Below, one piece after another: positions 17,306 through 25,804 of a stretch of 64,000 nt of DNA. The notes below the pieces were generated by a model. That model had not been told where the DNA came from. It ran no database searches and saw nothing but the letters and a program-made list of their open reading frames with translations. A program made the position numbers and the translations under genes. Each line of letters begins with the position of its first letter. The stretch's first letter is position 1. The stretch comes from DATKJY01 sp964540105 (GTDB lineage Bacteria > Zixibacteria > MSB-5A5 > GN15 > FEB-12): contig CAZILL010000001.1 in NCBI GenBank assembly GCA_964540105.1, positions 682,001 to 746,000 of the forward strand, read 5' to 3'.

Positions 17306-18526
17306 TTATCCCTTTCGACGCAGTGTGAAGCGGTTGTTGGGGGTCTCCCAGAGTCGCAGTCGTTCGAGTTGCGATCCGAACGTCCCCTGCAGCATTGGCC
17401 ACAGGGCAGTTACAATGTTCTCACCCGTGCTTGGCCGGTCGACAAACGACTCGGTCTCGTAGTCAAGGTGCTTATGATCCCAGGGAGAAGTGGCGGCTCG
17501 TGCACCCTCAATGAACGAAGATAAGTCACGGAGCGTGCCTGTCCGACTGTCAATCTGTCCCCCCAGAGTAGTTTCGACGCGGTACTGATGCCCATGACCG
17601 GCCGGGTTGTTGCACTTGCCATAAAGGTTCCGATTCTGATCGTCGGAGAGGGCACGGCTATGAAGGCGATGAGCGGCATGGAAGTATGTCTCCAATCCGA
17701 GCGAGCAATGATGATCAGTAGTGTACTCAGCGAAGAAATACGGGAGCTCACAGAGCTTTACTCTCGAAAGAGGTAGGGCATGGCCAAAAGTCAACGCTGC
17801 ATACTGCGCCAGAGACTCGGTCGTGATCGGCCGATTCTTCAGTCCTGGAACTTGCGTATTTAGATTCTTGTGGTCAAGACCATCCCTGAATCCTTCGAGC
17901 TGGGAGCGAACTTCGTGATCCTGCACGATCTGTCCGATTCGGTCGTCGATAGAACCACCTAACGTTACCTGCAGGCGGTAATTGTGGCCATGACCGTCGT
18001 GAGATGATGCATCACCGAACAGCGCACGGTTTTCATCATCAGACAGGTGTGGCGAAAACGTACGCCGCGCGGCAGAGAACTCAATCCAGAAATTGCGTTC
18101 TATCTGGCCCGTCGAGTAAGCGGTTGCCGAAGTTTCCGGTGTGAGCTCCAAGTGGCACGCGATTGGCCGCGCGTCTTGCTCCCCAAAGAGTGGTCCAATA
18201 TCCAGGAGCAACTGTCGCGCGATGTTCTCTGGAGTCGGCAGGATCGCGTCGAACGGAGGGGTATCGGCATTGAGGAATTTGTGATCATAACGTGCTGACA
18301 GCAGGGTGTTAACCTGGTGCTTGATGTCGCTGACATTGAGCATCATGCCGGTCTCAGGTTGGATTGGGCCGGTGAAGACGGTGTGAAGCACAAAGTTGTA
18401 ACCCTGCCCGTACCGTCCCCCCCTTCCGGCACCAAACGCACGCTCATTCTCATGTTCCGAGAGGGTATCCAGACGCATTCTGGCCGAAGCCGAAAACTCA
18501 AAGCGCTTACTGAGTGTGAGCAGCAT
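17306..18526 (-). CDS. Triple-domain 6-pyruvoyl-tetrahydropterin synthase-like protein
   Basis: A 406-residue protein made of three tandem PTPS/QueD-type domains (about 1-137, 143-268, 276-402); the usual enzyme is one such domain of 120-150 residues. Domain 3 is complete: zinc histidines H286, H311 and H313 (GHGHQY), catalytic Cys305 (GKCNNP), D350-H351 and E394. Domain 2 keeps GHGHNY (H179, H181), D218-H219 and E260, but has R154 for the first zinc His and A173 for Cys. Domain 1 has lost the zinc site and Cys but keeps D81-H82 and E127. The start ATG directly abuts the folE stop. It probably makes 6-pyruvoyl-tetrahydropterin from dihydroneopterin triphosphate; a QueD role is the alternative. 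Confidence 0.88.
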   Translation of the reverse strand: MLLTLSKRFEFSASARMRLDTLSEHENERAFGAGRGGRYGQGYNFVLHTVFTGPIQPETGMMLNVSDIKHQVNTLLSARYDHKFLNADTPPFDAILPTPENIARQLLLDIGPLFGEQDARPIACHLELTPETSATAYSTGQIERNFWIEFSAARRTFSPHLSDDENRALFGDASSHDGHGHNYRLQVTLGGSIDDRIGQIVQDHEVRSQLEGFRDGLDHKNLNTQVPGLKNRPITTESLAQYAALTFGHALPLSRVKLCELPYFFAEYTTDHHCSLGLETYFHAAHRLHSRALSDDQNRNLYGKCNNPAGHGHQYRVETTLGGQIDSRTGTLRDLSSFIEGARAATSPWDHKHLDYETESFVDRPSTGENIVTALWPMLQGTFGSQLERLRLWETPNNRFTLRRKG

Positions 18527-19066
18527 CTACTTGATCAGGCTGAAGAACTCGGCTCGGGTGCTGGCGCTTTCGCAGAATGAGCCGAGAATGCATGAGGTCG
18601 TCATGACCGAGTTCTGTTTCTCCACGCCACGCATCATCATGCAGAGATGCTGGGCTTCTATGACGACTGCCACACCGTGCGCTTCGGTGTACTTCAAAAT
18701 CGTGTCGGCGATCTGCTTGGTGAGTTTCTCTTGAATCTGCAGGCGACGCGCGAACAGGTCGACCACGCGCGCGACTTTGGAAAGCCCGAGCACTTTCCCG
18801 TTGGGAAGATACCCGACGTGGCATTTGCCTATGAATGGCAAGAGGTGATGTTCGCATAGCGAGTAGAGTTCAATATTCTTCACCAGAACCATTTCGTTGA
18901 TGTCGGCGGTGAAGATCGCATCGTTGATCACTTCCGCTATACTCTGTGTGTATCCCTGGGTGAGGTACCGAAAGGCCTTGGCGGCTCGGGTAGGAGTGTC
19001 GCGAAGTCCCTCGCGGGTAACATCTTCGCCGATGCTGGTCAGCAATTGCGTGTACAGTTGTTCCAT
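18527..19066 (-). CDS. folE: GTP cyclohydrolase I
   Basis: A 179-residue type IA GTP cyclohydrolase. It converts GTP to 7,8-dihydroneopterin triphosphate. Zinc ligands are C71 and H74 (LCEHHLLPF) and C142 (QHLCMMMRGVEKQ). GLRDTPTRAAKAF at about 20-32 is also diagnostic. It is directly followed, with no gap, by the PTPS-like gene and then the SDR, the order expected for tetrahydropterin synthesis. The AGGAAA site and ATG at 19066 are clear. Confidence 0.95.
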   Translation of the reverse strand: MEQLYTQLLTSIGEDVTREGLRDTPTRAAKAFRYLTQGYTQSIAEVINDAIFTADINEMVLVKNIELYSLCEHHLLPFIGKCHVGYLPNGKVLGLSKVARVVDLFARRLQIQEKLTKQIADTILKYTEAHGVAVVIEAQHLCMMMRGVEKQNSVMTTSCILGSFCESASTRAEFFSLIK

Positions 19067-19175
19067 TGGATTTCCTCTTGTTCAGTGAGTAACATAGAGT
19101 TCAACAAGGTTATCTGGCAAACAGTTTCCGAACCGAGTGGAAATTGCCGGTCCTGAGACATCGCTCAGAGGGGAA

Positions 19176-19418
19176 TCAGGGGAGAGGCTTGAAATAGAGA
19201 GTGCGCGACGATTTGGCGACTGACCCGCTCGGGACAGCCAGGACTTCCGCTTTGTACGGGTGGCTTCCTTTGATCACGATGATATCGTTTGGATTGACAT
19301 CGTAAGAGGCCTTCACACGCCGACCGTTGACCTCTACAAGACCATTGTCGGCCATTTCCTTGGCAACCGTGCGCCGCTTGATAATCCCTACTGTTGAAAG
19401 GAAATCGTCGATTCGCAT
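19176..19418 (-). CDS. S4-domain RNA-binding protein, RqcP/Hsp15-like
   Basis: An 80-residue protein that is essentially one S4 RNA-binding domain: MRIDDFLSTVGIIKRRTVAK, then LVEVNGRRVKASYDV and DIIVIKG. I use ATG 19418; an upstream in-frame start would run into surA. Small S4 proteins of this pattern (RqcP/YabO, Hsp15) bind peptidyl-tRNA-50S complexes in ribosome rescue. Which of the two it matches needs alignment. The start lies 5 bp after the surA stop, so it is the tail of the chaperone operon. Confidence 0.8.
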   Translation of the reverse strand: MRIDDFLSTVGIIKRRTVAKEMADNGLVEVNGRRVKASYDVNPNDIIVIKGSHPYKAEVLAVPSGSVAKSSRTLYFKPLP

Positions 19419-19423
19419 GAAGG

Positions 19424-20734
19424 TTAGAGACGGTAATCGATATACGAGGCAGCCTTGATCTGCGCCAACCACTTCTGCTCGAGACGCGAAACCTTTTCCT
19501 GGCGAGCCATTTCCTTCACCCGGTCAAAATCAGATTCGACCGTGAATTTCTTTTCTGGTTCATATTCAAGAAGCTTGAGCAGATGCAGCCCGTATTGGGA
19601 GCCTATTGGCCCCTTGTATTCGCCGATTGTCTTCCAACCGGTCACGGCAGTCACAAATTCAGGCGGCAGTTGGGCAATAGCAAACCAGCCGAGTTCCCCC
19701 CCCTGCGCGCGCGTATCGCTGTCCTCCGAGAACACCTTGGCCATTTCGGCGAAATCACCACCCGCACGAGCTGCAGTGAGAAGCGAGTCGGCGAGATTCA
19801 TGGTGGTCGTCGAATCCTGTGCAGAGGGAACAACTGACAGGAGGATGTGCCGTAGCTTGAGACGCTCGTCGCGCTTGCCTTCACACTTGATGATATGGTA
19901 GCCAAATGGTGTACGAACCACGCCCGAGATTTCTCCAACCGACAGCGCAAAGGCGGGGCGGGCGAATTCGGGAACAACATCGTCAGATGACACATAGCCC
20001 AAATCCCCACCGTTGGCTTGCGCCGCTACAGTCGAGTACGTAGAAGCGATCGTCTCGAAATCAGCGCCATCGACAATCTTCTTGCGCAGCTCCGTCGCCA
20101 ATCCCTTGACTGAATCCTCGACTTGCGCTGAGGGTTTGACCGCGAGCAGAATATGGGCCAGCTTGACTCCTTCGGGCTGATTCGGGATTGAATCTCTGAA
20201 ATTTCTGTAAAACTCCTCGACCTCGTGGCGGGAAATTGGCACGTCGGCGAGTTTCTTTTGAAGTAGTCGTTGCTTGCGAAGCTGTTTTTCGATCTCGGAG
20301 CGATTTTTCTTCTTCAAGTCGCGAAGGGTCAGCCCCTCCTGCGCTAGAGCCTGTAGGAACTGCTCATTAGTGCCGAAACGCGAGGCAATCCGCGCGACCT
20401 GATCTTCCAGCGCCTGGTCGACCTCCTCAGCACGTATCGAAATCGTAGTGTCCTTCTTCGCTTCCGCAAGGAAGAGCTGTTCCGCCACCATCTGCTCGAG
20501 AATGTCATTCTGCATTTTTTGCAGTTCGGCGTCGTTACGGGGGCGCTGTCCCGATTGCAGCGTAATCATCCTCAATTGACCCATGAGTTCACTGTGGAGA
20601 ATGATCTGATCCCCCACAACCGCCACAATGCGGTCGAGCTTCTCGGGTTCGGCCGCGATTGAAATGACACTGAGTGTCGTGAACGTAGCGACTGAGGCGA
20701 TGGCAATACGCGCGGCCCGAAGGTAACTGATCAT
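19424..20734 (-). CDS. surA: SurA-like periplasmic peptidyl-prolyl isomerase
   Basis: A 436-residue exported parvulin. A signal segment (about 1-28) is followed by a SurA N-terminal chaperone region (LDRIVAVVGDQIILHSEL) and two parvulin domains at about 187-282 (LAHILLAV...GGDLGYV...FGYHIIK) and 293-395 (LRHILLSV...GGELGWF...YGLHLLK). SurA helps outer-membrane beta-barrel proteins fold. The start overlaps the upstream lipoprotein gene by 4 bases. Confidence 0.9.
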   Translation of the reverse strand: MISYLRAARIAIASVATFTTLSVISIAAEPEKLDRIVAVVGDQIILHSELMGQLRMITLQSGQRPRNDAELQKMQNDILEQMVAEQLFLAEAKKDTTISIRAEEVDQALEDQVARIASRFGTNEQFLQALAQEGLTLRDLKKKNRSEIEKQLRKQRLLQKKLADVPISRHEVEEFYRNFRDSIPNQPEGVKLAHILLAVKPSAQVEDSVKGLATELRKKIVDGADFETIASTYSTVAAQANGGDLGYVSSDDVVPEFARPAFALSVGEISGVVRTPFGYHIIKCEGKRDERLKLRHILLSVVPSAQDSTTTMNLADSLLTAARAGGDFAEMAKVFSEDSDTRAQGGELGWFAIAQLPPEFVTAVTGWKTIGEYKGPIGSQYGLHLLKLLEYEPEKKFTVESDFDRVKEMARQEKVSRLEQKWLAQIKAASYIDYRL

Positions 20735-22479
20735 CCGTTCCCTACGCTGGCGCTGTCGTTGGCCGGGTACTTGCTCTGGTCAATCATGCCCCGTATAGCT
20801 TCTTCGTTGACCGTTACTCCCACCGACTTCCGTCGATCGTCGACCCACCGCCAATACTCGTCGTTCTTCTGGGTGAACTGCATCTTCTGCATGATGTCCC
20901 CCTTTACCGCGAGGAAGTCTTTCACTTCTGCCTGTTTCTTGTCGATCACATAGATTACTGAGTATCTACCTACGGTGACGACCGGCCCCTGAACTGAACC
21001 TACGGGGCTCTTCCAGGCGAGATCGAAAATCTCGGGGAACCACTGCCGCTCCACATATCCCAGGTCGCCGTCCTGGCCGCGCTGGGCGGGACGTTCGGTC
21101 AGCTCTTTAGCCTTCTTCCGGAACGCCTCGATTGACTTTATTTCTCGGGCGAGACGGTCAGCTACCATCTCGTCGCTGACCAGAATCTCATAGACTCGTA
21201 CCTGGGCGGCGTTGGTGTATTCCTCCTTGTGCTCGTCGAAGTAGAGCCGCATAGCAGATTCGTCCGGCGGCGGGAGCTTTGGGATCGAGTCAATGCGCAT
21301 CACATCAGCCATCGTATATTCCTTGAAAAGCTTGATGTTCTTCTTGAACAATTCATCGTTTTCCAACCCCAGTTGGTTGGCCTCGTACGTCAGGATGTCG
21401 GAGAGCTTGAGTTGGAAGACAAAGTTTGCCAGAGAATCATAACTTGTAAACTCGGGTTTCATTGCAGCCGGAATGTTCTGCGCTCTTGACAGCTGGAGAT
21501 ACTCGTAGAGGGTCAATTGGCCACCTGGCCAGGTTGCTATCACCAGCTCACGCTCATTGCGATCCAGTTGGGCGTCGTCGAAATCGTTTTTCGGGAGGCT
21601 CGCCTGCAGTTGCGGGGGATAGAGGTCGGCTCGCTTTCGGACAACATACATGCAGGTGGTCGTGTCGACTGTGACCGGAAACTTGGTCTTGAGTTCCTTG
21701 ATGTATTCTGAGAGTATCTTATCACGTTTGGCCGCGCCAATTTGGTTGCGCATGGAGAACTCCATATCACGGTACGGTGCGCGCAAGTCGTTCGGTTGCT
21801 TGTCGATCAATTTGATGATATGGTACCCGAACTGAGTTTTGACAGGTGTTGAGATTTCACCCGGTTCGAGCTTGAATGCCGCCTGCTCGAAATCTCCCAA
21901 CTGGGGCGGAAAGGAGCCCCAGGTGAAATACCCCAAATCCCCCCGATTACGCTTCGCGGATGGATCGGTGGAGCACTGGTACGCGAGCTGCTCAAAATTC
22001 TCACCAGCGGTAAGCTTCTTGACAATCGCTTCGGCTGAATCAAACGTATTCACCAGAATGTGCGATGCGCGAATCTTATTAGCGAGTCGCTCATACATCT
22101 CTTTGAGCTCGGCATCGCTCACCGGCGCTTTGCTCACGACGAGCTTCTGATACAACGCGTCGAGAAGGAACTTGTTCTTGTTGGCCAGCACGACACGCGC
22201 AATTTCCTCCGACTTATCAAGGCCGCTCTCATATGCCGCCCTGATCACCAGTCGCAGATTAATCATGCTGTCGAGGAATTCCCGCTTCTTGTTGAACTCA
22301 TCCTGCGCCCCGCGGTACGGATAATCCTTGTTCTTGATAAAATCGGCGAATTCAGCGACTGTTATCTCCTCGCTGCCCAGCTTGGCGACTACCTGCCCCC
22401 CCGACTTTCCGCAGTTGACGACCAGGGCGGCGCAGAAACCGACGATAACCGTGATGCCGAGAATATAGCGCTTCTTCAT
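20731..22479 (-). CDS. Lipoprotein with parvulin-type PPIase domains
   Basis: A 582-residue lipoprotein. ATG 22479 follows an AAAGGA site; an in-frame TTG six codons upstream is less likely. The signal ends in VVNC, a lipobox. One parvulin domain is clear (RASHILVNTFDS...GDLGYFTWG...FGYHIIKLID). A second, weaker one sits near the C-terminus (VRVYEILVSDE...GDLGYVERQW...VIYVIDKK). It resembles PrsA/PpiD-type foldases and is coupled to surA by a 4-base overlap, so the two likely act on the same exported clients. Confidence 0.85.
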   Translation of the reverse strand: MKKRYILGITVIVGFCAALVVNCGKSGGQVVAKLGSEEITVAEFADFIKNKDYPYRGAQDEFNKKREFLDSMINLRLVIRAAYESGLDKSEEIARVVLANKNKFLLDALYQKLVVSKAPVSDAELKEMYERLANKIRASHILVNTFDSAEAIVKKLTAGENFEQLAYQCSTDPSAKRNRGDLGYFTWGSFPPQLGDFEQAAFKLEPGEISTPVKTQFGYHIIKLIDKQPNDLRAPYRDMEFSMRNQIGAAKRDKILSEYIKELKTKFPVTVDTTTCMYVVRKRADLYPPQLQASLPKNDFDDAQLDRNERELVIATWPGGQLTLYEYLQLSRAQNIPAAMKPEFTSYDSLANFVFQLKLSDILTYEANQLGLENDELFKKNIKLFKEYTMADVMRIDSIPKLPPPDESAMRLYFDEHKEEYTNAAQVRVYEILVSDEMVADRLAREIKSIEAFRKKAKELTERPAQRGQDGDLGYVERQWFPEIFDLAWKSPVGSVQGPVVTVGRYSVIYVIDKKQAEVKDFLAVKGDIMQKMQFTQKNDEYWRWVDDRRKSVGVTVNEEAIRGMIDQSKYPANDSASVGNG

Positions 22480-22622
22480 TCGTTCCTTTTCCTTCAATAA
22501 TTAATATTGTCTTCTACTGCCCACGTATGTCAGGGGTTCCACCAGATCAGGGCGTCAAAGACAGGAATAATAGCATACTGCCCCGACCTTGCCAAGAGGC
22601 TTTTGCGCTTTGCTCGGGGAGA

Positions 22623-23594
22623 TTATTCGTAGTCCGACTCGAGATATTCCTTCGTGCTCGACTGCCGGACAAGTCGCTGCGAGAGTTTCTTGGTGAACTC
22701 CAGGGCCGAATTTTCACCATAGATCTTGAGCATATGATTCATGGCGATCACCTCGGAGATGACCGTGATATTCTTCCCCGGCGAGATGGGTACATTGACC
22801 TGAGGAATCTGCACACCCAGCAGCGTGGTCATCGAGTCGTCGATTCCCAGCCGCTCGTACTGCGCCGTCTCCGACCACAAGGTCAGATGCACTTCCACTT
22901 CGATCCGCTTCTGCAGGCGGATAGCCCGAATGCCGAACAGTTCTTCGAGGTCGATAATGCCGACTCCTCTGATCTCCATGTGATGTCCCAATAATTCCGA
23001 ACCGGACCCCATGATCACGTCCGGGGCCACTCGGGTCACCTTGCAGACATCGTCGGCGACGAGACGATGGCCGCGCTCAACCAGATCAAGTGCAACTTCG
23101 GATTTGCCAATACCGGACTTGCCGGTATACAGCAACCCAACGCCATAGACATCAACCAGAGTTCCATGCACGTTGATCGATGGCGCGAACTTGTGGTCGA
23201 GATAAGCCGAAAGGCGATTGGAGAGAACGGCCGTTGTCAGGCGGCTCGAGAAGATGGCGGTTCCACTGTCATCCCCGGCCTTTATGAATTCCAGTGGGGG
23301 AGTGATCGCCTTGGAAATAATCACCATCGGGACGTCATGACTAAATATCTTCTCGCCGATTTCGATCAAGCGTTCACGAGACAAGCGATTGATGTACGCC
23401 ATCTCGGTTTCCCCAAGAACTTGGATCCGCTTATTGGCGTATCGTTCAAAGAAGCCGGTGAGGGCGAGACCAGGGCGATGCAGTTCAGCGTTGTGAATCG
23501 TTTTCTGCAAACCGGCGTTGTTGCCTGACAGGAGGGTCAGTTCGAGGTCCTGATTGCGAGCCTCGTAGAGTTTTTCAACCGTGATGTTCGCCAT
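22623..23594 (-). CDS. hprK: HPr kinase/phosphorylase
   Basis: A 323-residue HprK. The Walker A-type loop is TGKSGIGKSE at 157-166, with H143 (NVHG) and DD at 181-182 as expected catalytic residues. QVNVPISPGKNI near 275-286 matches the HprK C-terminal signature. HprK phosphorylates Ser46 of HPr-like proteins. No HPr or PTS gene is in the window, and in diderms it often serves PTS-derived regulatory circuits rather than sugar uptake. It is 143 bp upstream of the chaperone genes on the same strand. Confidence 0.92.
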   Translation of the reverse strand: MANITVEKLYEARNQDLELTLLSGNNAGLQKTIHNAELHRPGLALTGFFERYANKRIQVLGETEMAYINRLSRERLIEIGEKIFSHDVPMVIISKAITPPLEFIKAGDDSGTAIFSSRLTTAVLSNRLSAYLDHKFAPSINVHGTLVDVYGVGLLYTGKSGIGKSEVALDLVERGHRLVADDVCKVTRVAPDVIMGSGSELLGHHMEIRGVGIIDLEELFGIRAIRLQKRIEVEVHLTLWSETAQYERLGIDDSMTTLLGVQIPQVNVPISPGKNITVISEVIAMNHMLKIYGENSALEFTKKLSQRLVRQSSTKEYLESDYE

Positions 23595-23645
23595 GGGTGA
23601 GGATAATATAGAATCGCCGGAGGTCGGGCGGCAAGTGTCAAATGG

Positions 23646-23671
23646 AAAAAAAGCCGCAGAGCCGAGCGGCT
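23646..23671 (-). terminator. Intrinsic terminator after thrombospondin-3/dockerin-like gene
   Basis: Read leftward, a 6-bp GC-rich stem (23671-23666 with 23657-23652) is followed by seven T residues (23652-23646). This is a standard intrinsic terminator for the leftward gene ending at 23789. Confidence 0.7.
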
Positions 23672-23731
23672 AAGCAATTCCTGCCGGAGCAGGGGGAGGC
23701 CCTCGAATTATGCGAGCGCGTAGGCGAATCG

Positions 23732-23769
23732 TCGGGTCACAACCCTAGCCTGCCAGGGCTGTGACCCGA
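23732..23769. repeat. 10-bp inverted repeat in 3' region
   Basis: A perfect 10-bp stem (23732-23741 with 23760-23769) contains an inner 4-bp stem. It lies 20 bp past the stop of the leftward gene and before the U-rich terminator, so it may assist termination or protect the 3' end. Confidence 0.5.
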
Positions 23770-23788
23770 TGAAACCTCGAGCCTGCTG

Positions 23789-25633
23789 TCAAGGGCAGGG
23801 TGGCAGTACAGCCGCGCCGCCCAGGTAATCGATCACGGCGAAGAGATCAGAAATGTCAACCGTGCCATCCTTGTTGACGTCGTTCTCTTTCGGGCAGCCC
23901 GAAAGCGGGATAAACACCCCAAGATAATCGACAACCGCAAAGACGTCCGAGATATCGACCACGTCGTCAGGAGAACCATCCGTGTTCCCGGTCGTGAGCA
24001 GGCAGCAGCAGGCATCCCCGATGCCGTCGCCATCAGTGTCGGTCTGGGCGGGATCAGCAATCAACGGGCAGACATCCTCGAAACAGATGCTGGCAAGATA
24101 ACCGGGATTGCCGAAACCGTCCCCGTCGGTGTCAGTGCAGGCGTCGCAGGCATCCCCGATTCCGTCCCCGTCGGCGTCAGCCTGAGTGGGGTTGGCAATG
24201 GTCGGGCAATTGTCGACAGCATCCGCGATCCCATCGCCGTCGACATCCGCCGTTATGCCAGTCGAAAGATAATGCAGCGAAATCGTGCTGTCGGCAGGAA
24301 GATTCGAATAGTATTCCCAGACCACCTTGCGCGCCTTTTCACCAATGTCGGACGCATGATACTCTGAAACGACGACATCTGCACCGCTCAGTGACTGCGG
24401 GGTGCCCCAGGTTACCCCCCCGTCATTACTGATCACTACATAGAGCACGTGATCGGCAATGTAGGTGCAGGCAAACACCGGGCCATCAACATGGGCTATG
24501 CGTGGGTATCGCTCGTCGGCGGGCGTTGCTACGACCACACCGATGCTCATGGCGTCGTAGCTGCTTCCGGAAGCGTACATGCACATAATGTCGTGGTCGC
24601 CCGGTGAGGCGGCCGTTGAGTACTCGGCGGCGATCACTATGCGGCCATTGTGAGCCGCCACCGCTGGGTATGTCGAGATCTGTCCGACTGGCATTGAGTA
24701 GATAGTCATCCCGTTCTGGGTCTGGTTCTTGAAGTTTGAGAACAGATCACGCCGCACCAGAATCTCCCACTGACTGGAGGTCGCATTGAAGCGGTCGTAG
24801 ACGGAATAAGAAAAGGTTGTGACTTTATCGATATCGATGGCCGTGGACTGGCAATTCTCGACTCCGTTGTACCAGCTGATAGTCGCGCGTCCTACGAGCG
24901 TAGTGTCGATTTCGTACAGAATGTGCGGAGCGTTAGTCATGGGGGGCACGGTGTAGGTTGTGCTTCCTACCCAGGATATGACGCCAAATGCATACTCCCC
25001 GGGGCGCTGATTGAATTCACCGCCGGTATCGCAAGCGATATCCGCGGCGATCATGTCGTGCCAGCCGTATGGATTCCAATTCCAGTAGCTCTGCGACCAG
25101 GAGGGAGTATTAATTGGATTGGTAAATTTGCTCACGGAAACCCTGCCGCCGCTATTTTCGAGCGGCGAGGCGGCTTGGGTTCCGTAGAAAATCGAATCTT
25201 TGCCCCAGAAGTCGACCGCTGGGTACGTAGGATGCCCGGTGGTCGTGAACGAAGCGCTGGTGGGAAACGTCAGGCCGTCGTCAGCAGAGCCCGCCCAGAT
25301 CAAGGCGGTATCGAGCAGTCCATTGCTTTCATATCCGAGTATTAGTTTGCTGTTGCCGCCATCCGCGATGGTCGCGTGAACGGCTTCGGCAACAACCATC
25401 GGACTGGCGCTCTGCATGCTGGAAAACGGCGAACCATTCTGGGACTGACCCTTGTCCAGATGGATTGACGGTTCCTCCTGAATCTCCATTGTTTGCGGAT
25501 GCCCAGCAGACCTGTGTGTGACAGTGGCCGTCACGGGACCCCGATCCGCTTCGGATGCACGATCAGCGGACAGGACTTGAGTTGCGATCGCACAGAACGC
25601 AACCAGAACGAGACTCATTCGCACTTGACTCAT
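23789..25633 (-). CDS. Exported thrombospondin-3 repeat protein with dockerin-like C-terminus
   Basis: A 614-residue exported protein with a signal peptide (about 1-22, ending TQVLSA). The first ~450 residues look like a sialidase-type or BNR beta-propeller (for example NDGGVTWGTPQSLSG); I cannot assign a ligand. Thrombospondin type 3 calcium repeats follow (DVDGDGIADAVDNCP, DADGDGIGDACDAC, DTDGDGIGDACC). The 73-residue C-terminal module (23789-24010) with VVDISDVFAVVDYLG and TVDISDLFAVIDYLG ends in PPCP, as in two other proteins here. AGGAGA precedes the ATG. Confidence 0.85.
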   Translation of the reverse strand: MSQVRMSLVLVAFCAIATQVLSADRASEADRGPVTATVTHRSAGHPQTMEIQEEPSIHLDKGQSQNGSPFSSMQSASPMVVAEAVHATIADGGNSKLILGYESNGLLDTALIWAGSADDGLTFPTSASFTTTGHPTYPAVDFWGKDSIFYGTQAASPLENSGGRVSVSKFTNPINTPSWSQSYWNWNPYGWHDMIAADIACDTGGEFNQRPGEYAFGVISWVGSTTYTVPPMTNAPHILYEIDTTLVGRATISWYNGVENCQSTAIDIDKVTTFSYSVYDRFNATSSQWEILVRRDLFSNFKNQTQNGMTIYSMPVGQISTYPAVAAHNGRIVIAAEYSTAASPGDHDIMCMYASGSSYDAMSIGVVVATPADERYPRIAHVDGPVFACTYIADHVLYVVISNDGGVTWGTPQSLSGADVVVSEYHASDIGEKARKVVWEYYSNLPADSTISLHYLSTGITADVDGDGIADAVDNCPTIANPTQADADGDGIGDACDACTDTDGDGFGNPGYLASICFEDVCPLIADPAQTDTDGDGIGDACCCLLTTGNTDGSPDDVVDISDVFAVVDYLGVFIPLSGCPKENDVNKDGTVDISDLFAVIDYLGGAAVLPPCP

Positions 25634-25694
25634 GGTTTCTCCTCAGGCAGTATGTGAACGTTACCTAATATCATCTGAGACGGCGTACAACGGA

Positions 25695-25723
25695 ATAATA
25701 CCAAAAATGCACTATTTTGTCAA
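25695..25723 (-). promoter_or_regulatory. Near-consensus promoter of thrombospondin-3/dockerin-like gene
   Basis: Read leftward: TTGACA (25723-25718), 17-nt spacer, TATTAT (25700-25695). This is one of the best sigma70 matches in the window and gives a leader of about 55 nt. Confidence 0.75.
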
Positions 25724-25733
25724 TCCAAAAGAG

Positions 25734-25759
25734 AAGAGAGCAGCGGGCGCTGCTCTCTT
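25734..25759 (-). terminator. Intrinsic terminator of the PDZ gene
   Basis: A perfect 11-bp stem (25734-25744 with 25749-25759) with a 4-nt loop, followed leftward by TTCTCTTTT. It lies about 45 bp after the PDZ gene stop and just upstream of the next promoter, insulating the two genes. Confidence 0.75.
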
Positions 25760-25804
25760 GGGTTACATAGAGAAAAGGGTCGGTAAAAGCAAGTCTGCCT
25801 GCCG

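Noticed and set aside
22560..22622. Intrinsic terminator after hprK
   Set aside because: Only a 6-bp outer stem with a long loop and no U-run on the leftward strand; too weak to list.
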